55,689 nt of DNA. Origin: Veillonella ratti (GTDB lineage: Bacteria > Bacillota > Negativicutes > Veillonellales > Veillonellaceae). The notes beneath the pieces were generated by a model. The model was not told the origin of the DNA. It ran no database searches and worked only from the letters and a program-made list of their open reading frames with translations. The stretch is from positions 1-55,689 of the forward strand of contig NZ_RQUX01000015.1 of assembly GCF_003992115.1 (NCBI RefSeq), in the 5' to 3' direction. A program made the translations under genes and the position numbers. Of this stretch, positions 16,421-24,790 are shown piece after piece. Position 1 is the first letter of the stretch, and the number at the start of each line of letters is the position of its first letter.

Positions 16421-17158
16421 ATGAGAATTGACGGAAGAAATCCAAAGGCTGTTCGGCCTATTAAAATTACACGCCATTTTACGGCCTATGCGGAAGGTTC
16501 GGTATTAATTGAATTCGGCAATACGAAGGTCCTTTGCAATGCCACTATCGAAGAAAAAGTACCTCGTTTTATGAAGGGCGAAGGCCGTGGTTGGGTAACG
16601 GCGGAATATTCGTTACTGCCACGTGCTACTCAGACTCGTAACAGCCGTGAAGCGGCCAAAGGCAAACAGACCGGTCGTACCGTTGAAATTCAGCGCCTTA
16701 TCGGCCGTGCATTACGTGCCGTAGTTGATTTGGAAGCTCTCGGTGAACGAACGATTACTCTTGATTGCGACGTGTTGCAGGCTGACGGTGGTACACGTAC
16801 GGCGGCTATTACCGGTGCTTTTGTCGCTATGGTTGACGCGGTAAATACGATGTATGAGGGCGAAGGTATGTATCCGATTCGCGATTATTGTGCGGCCATT
16901 TCCGTTGGTATCGGTCAAGAAGGACCGGTTACGGACTTATGTTATGAAGAAGACAGCCAAGCTATTGTGGATATGAACGTAGTTCGTACGGGCTCCGGCA
17001 ATTTAATCGAGGTACAGGGTACCGGTGAACATGGTACGTTCAGTCGCATTGAGCTTAATACGTTGTTAGACTTGGCAGAATCCGCTACCGATACTTTGAT
17101 GGCGGCTCAAAAAGAAGCCCTCGGTGATGAAGCAAAATATATCGGTACGGGCGCCTAA
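16421..17158 (+). CDS. rph: Ribonuclease PH
   Basis: Phosphorolytic 3'-5' exoribonuclease trimming tRNA 3' ends. [14 protein letters not shown], the [15 protein letters not shown] stretch, [15 protein letters not shown] and the [18 protein letters not shown] motif with its phosphate- and metal-binding residues are all present; 245 residues is normal. The frame opens with GTG at 16412, but AGGAGTG precedes ATG 16421, which yields the canonical MRIDGR start. rdgB follows, the usual rph-rdgB pairing. Confidence 0.95.
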   Translation: MRIDGRNPKAVRPIKITRHFTAYAEGSVLIEFGNTKVLCNATIEEKVPRFMKGEGRGWVTAEYSLLPRATQTRNSREAAKGKQTGRTVEIQRLIGRALRAVVDLEALGERTITLDCDVLQADGGTRTAAITGAFVAMVDAVNTMYEGEGMYPIRDYCAAISVGIGQEGPVTDLCYEEDSQAIVDMNVVRTGSGNLIEVQGTGEHGTFSRIELNTLLDLAESATDTLMAAQKEALGDEAKYIGTGA

Positions 17159-17161
17159 GCG

Positions 17162-17237
17162 ATTGATGTTAAGTTAGCGCCGTCTAAGTTATTAATGCTA
17201 AGTTAACAGTGGATGGGATATTAATACTAAGGTAGCG
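17162..17237. repeat. Three imperfect repeats at exact 29-bp period between rph and rdgB
   Basis: Copies begin at 17162, 17191 and 17220 and read approximately ATTAATGCTAAGTTAGCG. The intervening 11 bp are not conserved. No gene fits the 121-bp interval. Confidence 0.55.
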
Positions 17238-17279
17238 TATTACACGTATCAAATTATGAGGTTTTTGTAGGAGTAATAT

Positions 17280-17867
17280 ATGAAAATCGTTGTGGCAACC
17301 CATAATAAGGGGAAGTTGCGTGAATTTAAAGCAGCCCTTGAAACAGTCGGTATTGAGGCAGTAAGTATCGGTGAGGTTGTGAAGGTGCCGGAACCGGAAG
17401 AAACGGGCACGACTTTTTTGGCTAACGCACGCATTAAAGCGCAATATTACATGGAGGCTTGCGGCTTGCCATGCCTGGCAGATGACAGCGGTCTCGCTGT
17501 TGATGTGCTTGATGGCGCACCGGGCGTATATTCGGCGCGTTATGCGGGCCCTCAATGCGATGATGAGGCGAATAATCATAAGCTCATTGAATCTGTTAAA
17601 GACGTGCCTTTTGAAAAAAGAACGGCTCGCTATGTATGCGAACTCGTGTTGGCCTATCCGGACGGTCGTGAACTGACGGCAACGGGCTATTGTGAAGGAT
17701 TAATTCAGACAGAGGCCGTAGGCGACGGGGGCTTTGGTTACGACCCGTATTTTTACTTACCGCAGTTTGCAAAAACGATGGCACAGTTATCCATGGACGA
17801 AAAAAATGCCATCAGCCATCGCGGTTTAGCGTTAAAAGAGTTACTTGAAAAGTTGAAATCACAGTAA
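17280..17867 (+). CDS. rdgB: XTP/dITP diphosphatase (non-canonical purine NTP pyrophosphatase)
   Basis: Removes ITP, XTP and their deoxy forms from the nucleotide pool. HAM1 signature VVATHNKGKLREFKAAL (residues 3-19), LADDSGLAVDVLDGAPGVYSARYAG is represented by ADDSGL and PGVYSARYAG, and GDGGFGYDPYFYLP and SHRGLAL follow. Length 195 is typical. ATG preceded by AGGAGTAAT. Confidence 0.95.
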   Translation: MKIVVATHNKGKLREFKAALETVGIEAVSIGEVVKVPEPEETGTTFLANARIKAQYYMEACGLPCLADDSGLAVDVLDGAPGVYSARYAGPQCDDEANNHKLIESVKDVPFEKRTARYVCELVLAYPDGRELTATGYCEGLIQTEAVGDGGFGYDPYFYLPQFAKTMAQLSMDEKNAISHRGLALKELLEKLKSQ

Positions 17868-17876
17868 GTAATAAGC

Positions 17877-17974
17877 CAATAAAAATAAGCAACAAGCAAT
17901 AAAATAAGCAACAAGTAATAAAATAGGTAACAAGCAATTAAAGGAAGCAACAAACAAATAAAGTAAGCAACAAA
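17877..17974. repeat. Five tandem 19-20 bp repeats between rdgB and the phosphodiesterase gene
   Basis: Units CAATAAAAtAAGCAACAAG begin at 17877, 17897, 17916, 17935 and 17955, with a partial sixth at 17975. Copies diverge at a few bases. No spacers of unique sequence, so it is not a CRISPR array. A slippage-type VNTR in the phosphodiesterase 5' region. Confidence 0.7.
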
Positions 17975-18011
17975 CAATAGTATATTTATAATAAAGAGAA
18001 AGAGGGGCTCT

Positions 18012-18545
18012 ATGAGCGCACAAGCAGCCAGTTGTGTGGGTATTATTAGTGATACCCACGGTTATTTGAACAAAATTGATGAGATTTTGGCAGCTACCGC
18101 TGATTGGCCTATTGAATTATGGCTCCATGCCGGCGATTATGGCGATGATGCACGCTATATGGCTAAGCAAACGAGTGTGCCCGTATTGGCGGTTCGCGGT
18201 AATAATGACCGTCAACGGCCCTTAGAGCCGCGCGAACAGCTGATTCCTTTTAAGGACACATATATTTATATGACTCATGGGGATCAGTTTTTGCCGTATA
18301 ATCGCATTCAGGAAGTGTTGTCCCTCGGTGAAAGTATGGGGGCCACCTTGTGCATTGCGGGGCACAGTCATCATCACAGTCAGTACAGTGACGGTCATGG
18401 GCTTTTTATCAATCCGGGGAGTCCCGCACTGCCGCGGGATAAGTCGGGCGGTACCTTTGCGGTGGCTACTTATGAGGACGGTTTTTTCACGGGTCGTTTC
18501 TATTATTTAAAAGAACAGCCGTGGGAGCCGCCGGTTATTAAGTAG
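18012..18545 (+). CDS. Metallophosphoesterase, YfcE/MJ0936 family phosphodiesterase
   Basis: Calcineurin-like dinuclear metal enzyme. Metal-ligand motifs in order: GIISDTHG (Asp, His), LHAGDYGD (Asp), VRGNNDR (Asn), MTHGDQF (His) and AGHSHHHS (His-x-His). Ends in NPGSPALPR, the YfcE-family signature. 177 residues is normal. Function in vivo is uncertain; family members cleave artificial phosphodiesters. Separated from rdgB by the tandem repeats but on the same strand, and AAAGAGGGGC precedes the ATG. Confidence 0.88.
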   Translation: MSAQAASCVGIISDTHGYLNKIDEILAATADWPIELWLHAGDYGDDARYMAKQTSVPVLAVRGNNDRQRPLEPREQLIPFKDTYIYMTHGDQFLPYNRIQEVLSLGESMGATLCIAGHSHHHSQYSDGHGLFINPGSPALPRDKSGGTFAVATYEDGFFTGRFYYLKEQPWEPPVIK

Positions 18546-18687
18546 TTTTTACTTAAATGCCGATTATCAATTAGATTTTTACATGAATATTATAAAATAA
18601 GATATCGAAAGTATTGAATACGATGAAGAGTTTCGATATAATGAAATATAGGAATAAGTATTGAATGAGGAAGGTGTACAAAATATT

Positions 18688-19470
18688 ATGGAGACATCCG
18701 TGAAACCGATTAAAAAGATGAAATTATACGGTTTTAACAACTTAACAAAGACATTGAGTTTTAACATTTATGATATTTGCTATACGAATACCGAAGCTGA
18801 AAAACGGCAGTATATTGAATACATTGATGAAGTGTATAATGCACAACGGCTAACGGATATTTTGACAGAAGTGTCTCATATTATTGGTGCTAACGTACTT
18901 AACGTGGCCAAGCAGGATTATGATCCGCAAGGCGCCAGTGTGACTATTTTGATTTCGGAAGAAGAAATTCATAAGGAAGATGTGGTATGCCATTTGGACA
19001 AAAGCCATTTGACGGTTCACACCTATCCGGAAAGTCATCCGTATCGCGGTATCAGCACGTTCCGCGCCGATATTGACGTGTCCACTTGCGGTCAAATTTC
19101 GCCGCTCAAAGCTCTAAATTACTTGATTGGCAGTTTTGATTCGGACATTATCAGCCTTGACTACCGAGTACGTGGCTTTACACGCGATGTACAAGGCAAA
19201 AAACTTTATATTGATCATCGCATCAACTCTATTCAGAACTATATTGATGCAAAAACCAAAAACTTGTATAACATGATTGATGTGAATGTGTATCAGGAAA
19301 ACATCTTCCATACAAAAATGATGCTCAAAGAATATGACATCAATAATTACCTTTTTGGGATTACGGAAGATGATTTGACGCCAAAAGAACGCAAGCATAT
19401 TAACCAATTATTGAAACAGGAAATGGCAGAAATTTTTTATGGTAGAAATCTACCAACATTAAAACAATAG
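18688..19470 (+). CDS. speD: S-adenosylmethionine decarboxylase proenzyme
   Basis: Makes decarboxylated SAM, the aminopropyl donor for spermidine. It is the long (about 264 residue) gammaproteobacterial-type class, not the short Firmicute SpeH type: [28 protein letters not shown] and [12 protein letters not shown] align with E. coli SpeD. Self-cleavage before Ser106 in [15 protein letters not shown] would create the pyruvoyl group. TTG 18661 opens the frame, but ATG 18688 gives the usual N-terminus; the AGGAAGG site lies about 12 bp away, rather far. No spermidine synthase gene is nearby. Confidence 0.93.
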   Translation: METSVKPIKKMKLYGFNNLTKTLSFNIYDICYTNTEAEKRQYIEYIDEVYNAQRLTDILTEVSHIIGANVLNVAKQDYDPQGASVTILISEEEIHKEDVVCHLDKSHLTVHTYPESHPYRGISTFRADIDVSTCGQISPLKALNYLIGSFDSDIISLDYRVRGFTRDVQGKKLYIDHRINSIQNYIDAKTKNLYNMIDVNVYQENIFHTKMMLKEYDINNYLFGITEDDLTPKERKHINQLLKQEMAEIFYGRNLPTLKQ

Positions 19471-19482
19471 GAGGGGAATTAC

Positions 19483-20658
19483 ATGGACGTACGCGAAGAA
19501 GCAGTACAAAAGAAATTAGAATTAGGTGGTTTTTTGACAACCGGTACAAAATATCCTTTGAAGGATGCTCACGATTTATCCGTAGCGTATACGCCGGGGG
19601 TTGCTGAACCTTGCCTTCGCATTAAAGACAATGAAGAGTTGTCTTTTGATTTAACTTGCCGCGGTAACATGGTGGCGGTTGTATCTGACGGGACTCGTGT
19701 ACTCGGCCTTGGCAATATCGGGGCAGCGGCTGCTATGCCGGTAATGGAAGGTAAATCTTTACTTTTCAAACGTTTCGGTAATGTAGACTGTGTGCCAATC
19801 GTAATTGATACGGAAGACACAGAAGAAATCATCCGCACTGTTAAATTATTGCAGAAAAACTTTGCCGGCATTAATTTGGAAGATATTTCCTCGCCTAAAT
19901 GCTATGAAATTGAAAACCGCTTAAAAGAAGAGCTTGAAATTCCGGTATTCCACGACGACCAACACGGTACAGCTATCGCATGCTTGGCCGGCGTTAAAGC
20001 TGCTCTTCGTCTTGTAAAAAAAGACCTTACCAAAGTTAAAATCGTTGTAAACGGTGCCGGTGCAGCCGGTGCTAACATTGCTCGTTTGTTGTACTTGGCA
20101 GGCGCTCGCGACATTACCTTGATGGTAAGTTCCGGCGTACTCAACAAAAACTACAAACGCCTTGATTCCTTACAAGCTGAATTAATCAAATTGTTGGGTC
20201 AGGAAGAAAAAACAGGCACATTGGCTGAAGTGGCTAAAGGCGCTGACGTATTGCTCGGCGTGTCCGCAGCCGGTGCTTTTACACCTGAAATTTTGAAAAA
20301 CTTAGCAAAAGACTCCATCGTATTTGCTATGGCTAACCCAAATCCGGAAGCTATGTATGACGATGCGAAAGCTTGCGGCGTACGCGTTATGGGTACCGGC
20401 CGCAGTGATGCACCAAACCAGATTAACAACGTAAACGTATTCCCTGGTTTGTTCCGCGGTGCTATCGACGTTCACGCATCTAAAATCAATGATGAAATGA
20501 AATTGGCTGCTGCCGATGCCTTGGCTAACCTTGTAGCTGACGAAGATCTTCGTGAAGATTATGTAGTTGCTAACGCATTCGATGAACGCGTTCCACTAGC
20601 AGTAGCTAAAGCCGTTGCGGACGTGGCCGTGAAAACGGGCGTAGCGCGTAAAAAATAA
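19483..20658 (+). CDS. Malic enzyme (NAD(P)-dependent malate dehydrogenase, oxaloacetate-decarboxylating)
   Basis: Converts malate to pyruvate and CO2. Short bacterial form, 391 residues: LSVAYTPGVAEPC, the GLGNIG motif near residue 70, KRFGNVDCVPIVIDT, FHDDQHGTAIA (metal site) and the Rossmann GAGAAGANIARLL around residue 190, ending in a NAD domain with AMANPNPE. Follows speD by 12 bp with GGAGGGG before the ATG, so the two may be co-transcribed. The stop codon abuts a giant inverted repeat. Confidence 0.93.
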   Translation: MDVREEAVQKKLELGGFLTTGTKYPLKDAHDLSVAYTPGVAEPCLRIKDNEELSFDLTCRGNMVAVVSDGTRVLGLGNIGAAAAMPVMEGKSLLFKRFGNVDCVPIVIDTEDTEEIIRTVKLLQKNFAGINLEDISSPKCYEIENRLKEELEIPVFHDDQHGTAIACLAGVKAALRLVKKDLTKVKIVVNGAGAAGANIARLLYLAGARDITLMVSSGVLNKNYKRLDSLQAELIKLLGQEEKTGTLAEVAKGADVLLGVSAAGAFTPEILKNLAKDSIVFAMANPNPEAMYDDAKACGVRVMGTGRSDAPNQINNVNVFPGLFRGAIDVHASKINDEMKLAAADALANLVADEDLREDYVVANAFDERVPLAVAKAVADVAVKTGVARKK

Positions 20659-20908
20659 AAAGGTTGTATCTTACCGGCGCTGAGCTATCGTTAGTGAAGT
20701 GCTTCTGTGAGATGAGGGCTTTTCTTATTACAACTAAATAAAGACCGCCTATCTCTTATTTGCTCCTGGGCTGCACGCAGCAAAAGTCGCTTCATAAGAG
20801 ATAGGCGGTCTTTTGTTTATGTTAGTGTAAATTAGTGCCATCCCCTCATCTCACATCGCACTTCCGGTCTCTGATCGCTAAAGCGCCGTATAAGATACGG
20901 CCTTTTTA
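20657..20908. repeat. Giant nested inverted repeat A (252 bp) at convergent junction
   Basis: The left arm begins inside the malic enzyme stop codon (AAAAAGG at 20657) and its blocks GTATCTTA, GGCGCT, GAAGTGC and TGTGAGATGAGGG recur as reverse complements at 20842-20908, ending CCTTTTTA. Mismatches at the arm tips are G-U compatible in RNA. Inside lies a perfect 19-bp stem (20740-20758 with 20795-20813) with a 36-nt loop that folds again. It would terminate transcription in both directions and give a very long RNA hairpin. Confidence 0.8.
20740..20813. terminator. Core of element A: 19-bp stem with structured 36-nt loop
   Basis: AAAGACCGCCTATCTCTTA pairs perfectly with its reverse complement at 20795-20813, which runs into TTTTG. 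The loop, read on the minus strand, contains GCGACTTTT, a GCTGC/GCAGC hairpin and CCAGGAGC, matching the loop at 39549. Confidence 0.8.
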
Positions 20909-20962
20909 TTCTCTCCGCCCTTCCGCCAAAAGGTTGGGGAGGAGGAAGATAAGATCTTCTTA

Positions 20963-21005
20963 TGTTATAACGTGTTTATGATAGTATTCTCACTCAAATA
21001 CACAA
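20963..21005 (+). repeat. Degenerate direct copy of the right arm of element B
   Basis: Starting near the AGATCTTCTTATGTTA sequence, this stretch matches the right half of element B (21360-21413), including ATTCTCNCTCAAATA. It suggests an older partial copy between elements A and B. The rest of the spacer (20909-21115) shows no gene. Confidence 0.5.
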
Positions 21006-21115
21006 TAATTTTGGTGGATTGAGCAATTATCTTACAGACAAGCATTTAAATTGCGCTAACCGGCAGAAAAATTCGGACTCCATTTAGTAGATAACCGTTG
21101 CCGAAGGTGGCGAGT

Positions 21116-21534
21116 TAAGTGTTTTTGCGATGAAAAAGATTGGCTCGAATAGCTTTAATTGAAGCTATGTTATTTAAGCGAGTGAGGCTGGTACAGAGGC
21201 TCTATGAAATTAAAAAGAAGGTTTACGTTATTGGCATTTATGGCGTTGGTGATATTTGAGCGAGATAACATATAATAATAGGTACTGTGATATAAACAAT
21301 GAAAAAGAAGACCTACTCCAAAGGGGTCCCCTTGGTGTGAAACAGCGGGGAAGGGAGTAGGTCTTCTTTTTCATGTTAGTAATGTGTTTTATTGATTAAT
21401 TCTCGCTCAAATAGGAGAGCGCATATTGGAAAGCGTAAACCTTCTTTTTATTAAAGGGTTTATTTAGCTCACTCGCTTAAATATAGTCTCTTTATTAGCT
21501 CATCGAGCCAATCGTTTTTCGAGCAGTACACTTA
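21116..21534. repeat. Giant nested inverted repeat B (about 419 bp) ending in the SLH gene stop codon
   Basis: Paired blocks, left then right: TAAGTGT 21116-21122 with 21528-21534; GATTGGCTCGA 21138-21148 with 21503-21513; ATTTAAGCGAGTGAG 21172-21186 with 21468-21482; AAAAAGAAGGTTTACG 21212-21227 with 21434-21449; TATTTGAGCGAGA 21253-21265 with 21401-21413; and the 21-bp core 21299-21319 with 21354-21374. Intervening sequence is diverged. The right arm overlaps the TAA of the SLH protein gene. Confidence 0.8.
21299..21374. terminator. Core of element B: 21-bp stem with structured 34-nt loop
   Basis: Perfect pairing of 21299-21319 with 21354-21374, A5 on the left and T5 on the right, so it can stop transcription both ways. 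The loop holds an AAGGGG/CCCCTT hairpin. Confidence 0.8.
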
Positions 21535-23019
21535 GTTTGCTTCTTCGGCAACCGTTATCGTTGCCTTGGAGCCAAATTTTTTCGCCATCGCTTTTTGGCT
21601 TTCTGTGCTTAATTGGTCAACCACCAAAATTAACCCTGACGCATTTTTATTTGGTGCGGCGGATAATATGGAGCCGGTTGGTTCCTGTTGGTTATAGTAG
21701 TAAGCGGCTTCGGTTTGTAGTTTGCCCAGTTCAATTTCGTTCATGACGCCTGTTGTTACTAGGGTATTGTTACGCAAATCGCTATCTTTAGAAAACGCAA
21801 GAGCGGCGCCTAATTTTTGAACATCATTTTCGTTTTTTAAGGCAGCTACCAATTTATTGTCCTGCCAATACATGGCGCCATGGGTGCGGAATACATACTC
21901 TTTACCGAATGTTTGGTTAATTAAATTGAGCATTTTATTCTCTACCTGTTGGTGTAAGATTTTTTCGCGTAAGGCCACGGCAGCACTACTGTTTGTAACG
22001 CGATACATAATTTCCGTTGCTTCGGCACGGGTAATGTATTTTTCAGGACTAAATAATAAGCGCGGTTGGTAATGAAGGAAACCTAAAGCTGCCAGTTCAC
22101 GTACGGCCGATTGAGCCCATGGGGCGATGAACTTCTGGTCAGTATAATGGATAGCCTCCATAGCGGCTTGGTCATCGGTGTTGTAGCCCAGATAGTGAAT
22201 GTAATTATCCGCTACTACGGCGAATTCTTGACGGGACATGAATTGTTCCGGACGATAGGTATTATCGCCATAACCGCTGATAATATTCAGTTGAGCCACC
22301 CGTTCAATAGCATTAGCGGACCAACGATCGGACGTGATGTCTTTGAACGAACTGGAGAGCATAACAGAGGATTCGCCGGAGATTAAATTACTGAATAATG
22401 ACGCTACTTCTTCACGGCTGATTGGTTTTTCTGGACGGAATGTATTGTCGCTGTAGCCGGAAATCAATTGTTGGTTTGTCATAACCGCGATGGCTTTGGC
22501 AGCCCAGTAATCGGCAGGAATGTCTACAAAAGTATATTTGCGAGCGTCTTCAAAAACACGGGAGGAGTTTGTGGCGATGCTAAAGGTAAAAGGCTTATAC
22601 GTGCCGTTGCCTAAGGTGTTGTCAGTTGAAGTGCTTTTTTCGGCACTTTTTTTGGTGTTAGCTGTGTTAGCTGTGTCAGCGCCTTTTTTAGTCGTTTCCG
22701 GAATAGCGTCTGTTTTTGCGTCTATGGTTTTGACGCTTTTATCAGATTCTGACGTTTCGCCGTTTTTTTCTGGGACGGCGGCTTTAGCGGCTTCACCTAC
22801 GGCTTGGGCCGTATTGTTAGTGGTGTAATATTTTAACACCAAAGGGCTAAAGGTTGTTTCGTTGTCTGTCGATTCTTTGACAACACGAACAGGGGTATAA
22901 TCGTCACTTACGGCAGCATCGGGGCCGGTTACCGTTACGGTGTCGGCCTGAGCCCCTGCGCCGGTGAGCACTAGGGCACAAAGTACGGCGAGGGACTTTG
23001 TGGTAAAAAATTTAGACAT
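21532..23019 (-). CDS. SLH-domain envelope protein, paralogue 1
   Basis: Exported 495-residue protein: signal peptide to about residue 25 (LAVLCALVLTGAGAQA), Thr/Ser-rich linker to about 150, then three SLH repeats (FVDIPADYWAAKAI, FKDITSDRWSANAI and FIAPWAQSAVRELAALGF) that bind pyruvylated or polyaminated wall polymers and tether the outer membrane in Negativicutes. The C-terminal domain (HGAMYWQDNKLVAAL, then QEPTGSILSA) is shared with the gene at 24791 and is not a known family to me. Last gene of a leftward trio with a GT-C glycosyltransferase. Confidence 0.85.
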   Translation of the reverse strand: MSKFFTTKSLAVLCALVLTGAGAQADTVTVTGPDAAVSDDYTPVRVVKESTDNETTFSPLVLKYYTTNNTAQAVGEAAKAAVPEKNGETSESDKSVKTIDAKTDAIPETTKKGADTANTANTKKSAEKSTSTDNTLGNGTYKPFTFSIATNSSRVFEDARKYTFVDIPADYWAAKAIAVMTNQQLISGYSDNTFRPEKPISREEVASLFSNLISGESSVMLSSSFKDITSDRWSANAIERVAQLNIISGYGDNTYRPEQFMSRQEFAVVADNYIHYLGYNTDDQAAMEAIHYTDQKFIAPWAQSAVRELAALGFLHYQPRLLFSPEKYITRAEATEIMYRVTNSSAAVALREKILHQQVENKMLNLINQTFGKEYVFRTHGAMYWQDNKLVAALKNENDVQKLGAALAFSKDSDLRNNTLVTTGVMNEIELGKLQTEAAYYYNQQEPTGSILSAAPNKNASGLILVVDQLSTESQKAMAKKFGSKATITVAEEAN

Positions 23020-23058
23020 GGTACTCCTCCAAAATTGGGTTTTGTAAATCGTTTGTAA

Positions 23059-24777
23059 CTATTGTGCTTTCGGTTTGAAAACTATAATATTTTCCACCTG
23101 ATAGAATTCAGTCGTATGCTGACTAAGAGAAGTTTTTAAGAAATCAGCTTTATATTTCTTCGGCACGAAGATAAAATAATCCGTTTGACCTTGAATGGCT
23201 TTTTCAGTATCCGCTTCAGACAATACGGGCATTACATTTTTGCCTTTATCCCAGATGGTTTCCGCGTCCGGATCCGGTATGATTTGTGTTACTGAATGGC
23301 CCGTGTAATACACGAGGGATGTGCGATAATCGCGATAGTAGTACATCTGCGTAGTTGGCCGTAAGGCTAAGGTATCAGCCAGTTTTTCGGTAGAAGCATC
23401 ATCCACGATTGGCGGTAAAGCACAGAGTAATAATACATAGAGAATGCTGGTGCTTATGGCGACGGCTTTTATACTCCGGCAGATATGTGGCCTGATAAGA
23501 GCGTATAAAAGGGGCAAGGCGCAGAGCACGGCACCGATACTTAAAGCCATGCTAAGTTGTGACGAATCCACATCCGGTTGGGTGCGACTGCCAAGCCAAA
23601 CACCGATGATGGCTATAGCCACTAAGAGGAAAGCTGGTAGTAGGACGAGCAGATTTTTGCTATACGATTTTGTTTGCTGCGGGGGCCAACAGAAATCGCT
23701 GTCCGGTGCCATGGCGATAACTTTAACTTCTCGAGGTGGGATATTTCGCAAAAGATGGCCTTTTAAACGAATATAGCCTTGCGCAGTCAAGATGATAAAC
23801 GGAATGATACACAAGAATGTGTAGGTAATATACTTGGTGGCCATGAGGTTATAAAAAATAAATACGCCGAGTCCCCAAGTTAAAAGGTATTTGAACCAAG
23901 AATTGCGTTCACCATAGATGAGCTCGTAAATAGTGAGGCCTGTCCACGGTAATAGGGACACCGGCCAGAGCACCAGGTAGAGGTACCACCAGTTTTGTTC
24001 CGGATGTTCCGGTATTGTGGCACGCACTACATTATGGAGCCCCAAGAACTCTTCGATAAAGGCCATGCCGTGGTAGCTGTACATTAGGATGTACCAAGGC
24101 AAGGCGACTACAGCAAAGGCGAGCAGGCCCAATGGGTGGAATAAGCGCCGCCACGTGAGTGCATCGCGCTGGAAAAGAGCGACATAGGCTATGAGAATAA
24201 GGCCGGGCAGGATGAGGCCAACCGGTCCTTTTGTCAAAACAGCAAGACCCGCCGAGGCGTAGGCCAGCATCATATGGCGTGTTACATGCCGGCCGCGCAG
24301 ACCTAAATAAGCAAAGTAGAGAATTCCTTGAGTGAACAGGAATAAATAACCATCTGTCAAAATAGCATGACTGATATACCAAAATTCTAACGAAGTGCCC
24401 AGCATAATGGCGCACCATAAAGCTAAATCACGACGCTTAGCGATGAGGCGCATGCCATAATACATAAACATGCCGTTCAGGGCGGCACAAAGGATGAACG
24501 GCATGCGCGCCGCAAAATCCGAAATGCCGAATAGGCTGAAGGACGTCATTAAGAGCCAATAGGTGAAAATTGGTTTGTCATACCAGTACTGATCGTAAAT
24601 CATGGGAGACAGATAGCTTTGATGTTGCAGCATATTGACGGCACTTAAGGCATAATTGGATTCTACCGTGTCGGTTATGGGAAAGTTCCAAGCGAAGAGC
24701 CCGTAGGCGAATAAGAGCCAGATTCCGATGGCGGCCAGGTAGAGATAATCGCGGCGCGTGAAAGGTGTTGCAAACAT
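23059..24777 (-). CDS. GT-C glycosyltransferase, ArnT/PMT (GT39/GT83-like) family
   Basis: Integral membrane transferase that uses a lipid-linked sugar. About 11-12 hydrophobic segments; the first periplasmic loop carries the acidic TVESNYAL motif (equivalent to the catalytic Asp/Glu of ArnT/PMT), and VLTKGPVGLILPG and YDQYWYDKPIFTYW are typical of the family. A soluble C-terminal region of about 110 residues follows. It lies between two SLH genes with gaps of 13 and 39 bp, so it may O-glycosylate their Thr/Ser-rich linkers, or modify lipid A or a wall polymer. Confidence 0.82.
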   Translation of the reverse strand: MFATPFTRRDYLYLAAIGIWLLFAYGLFAWNFPITDTVESNYALSAVNMLQHQSYLSPMIYDQYWYDKPIFTYWLLMTSFSLFGISDFAARMPFILCAALNGMFMYYGMRLIAKRRDLALWCAIMLGTSLEFWYISHAILTDGYLFLFTQGILYFAYLGLRGRHVTRHMMLAYASAGLAVLTKGPVGLILPGLILIAYVALFQRDALTWRRLFHPLGLLAFAVVALPWYILMYSYHGMAFIEEFLGLHNVVRATIPEHPEQNWWYLYLVLWPVSLLPWTGLTIYELIYGERNSWFKYLLTWGLGVFIFYNLMATKYITYTFLCIIPFIILTAQGYIRLKGHLLRNIPPREVKVIAMAPDSDFCWPPQQTKSYSKNLLVLLPAFLLVAIAIIGVWLGSRTQPDVDSSQLSMALSIGAVLCALPLLYALIRPHICRSIKAVAISTSILYVLLLCALPPIVDDASTEKLADTLALRPTTQMYYYRDYRTSLVYYTGHSVTQIIPDPDAETIWDKGKNVMPVLSEADTEKAIQGQTDYFIFVPKKYKADFLKTSLSQHTTEFYQVENIIVFKPKAQ

Positions 24778-24790
24778 GGCTACTCCTTAA

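Noticed and set aside
17877-17974. Possible CRISPR array
   Set aside because: Repeats are contiguous 19-20 bp units without unique spacers and no cas genes are nearby; classed as tandem repeat.
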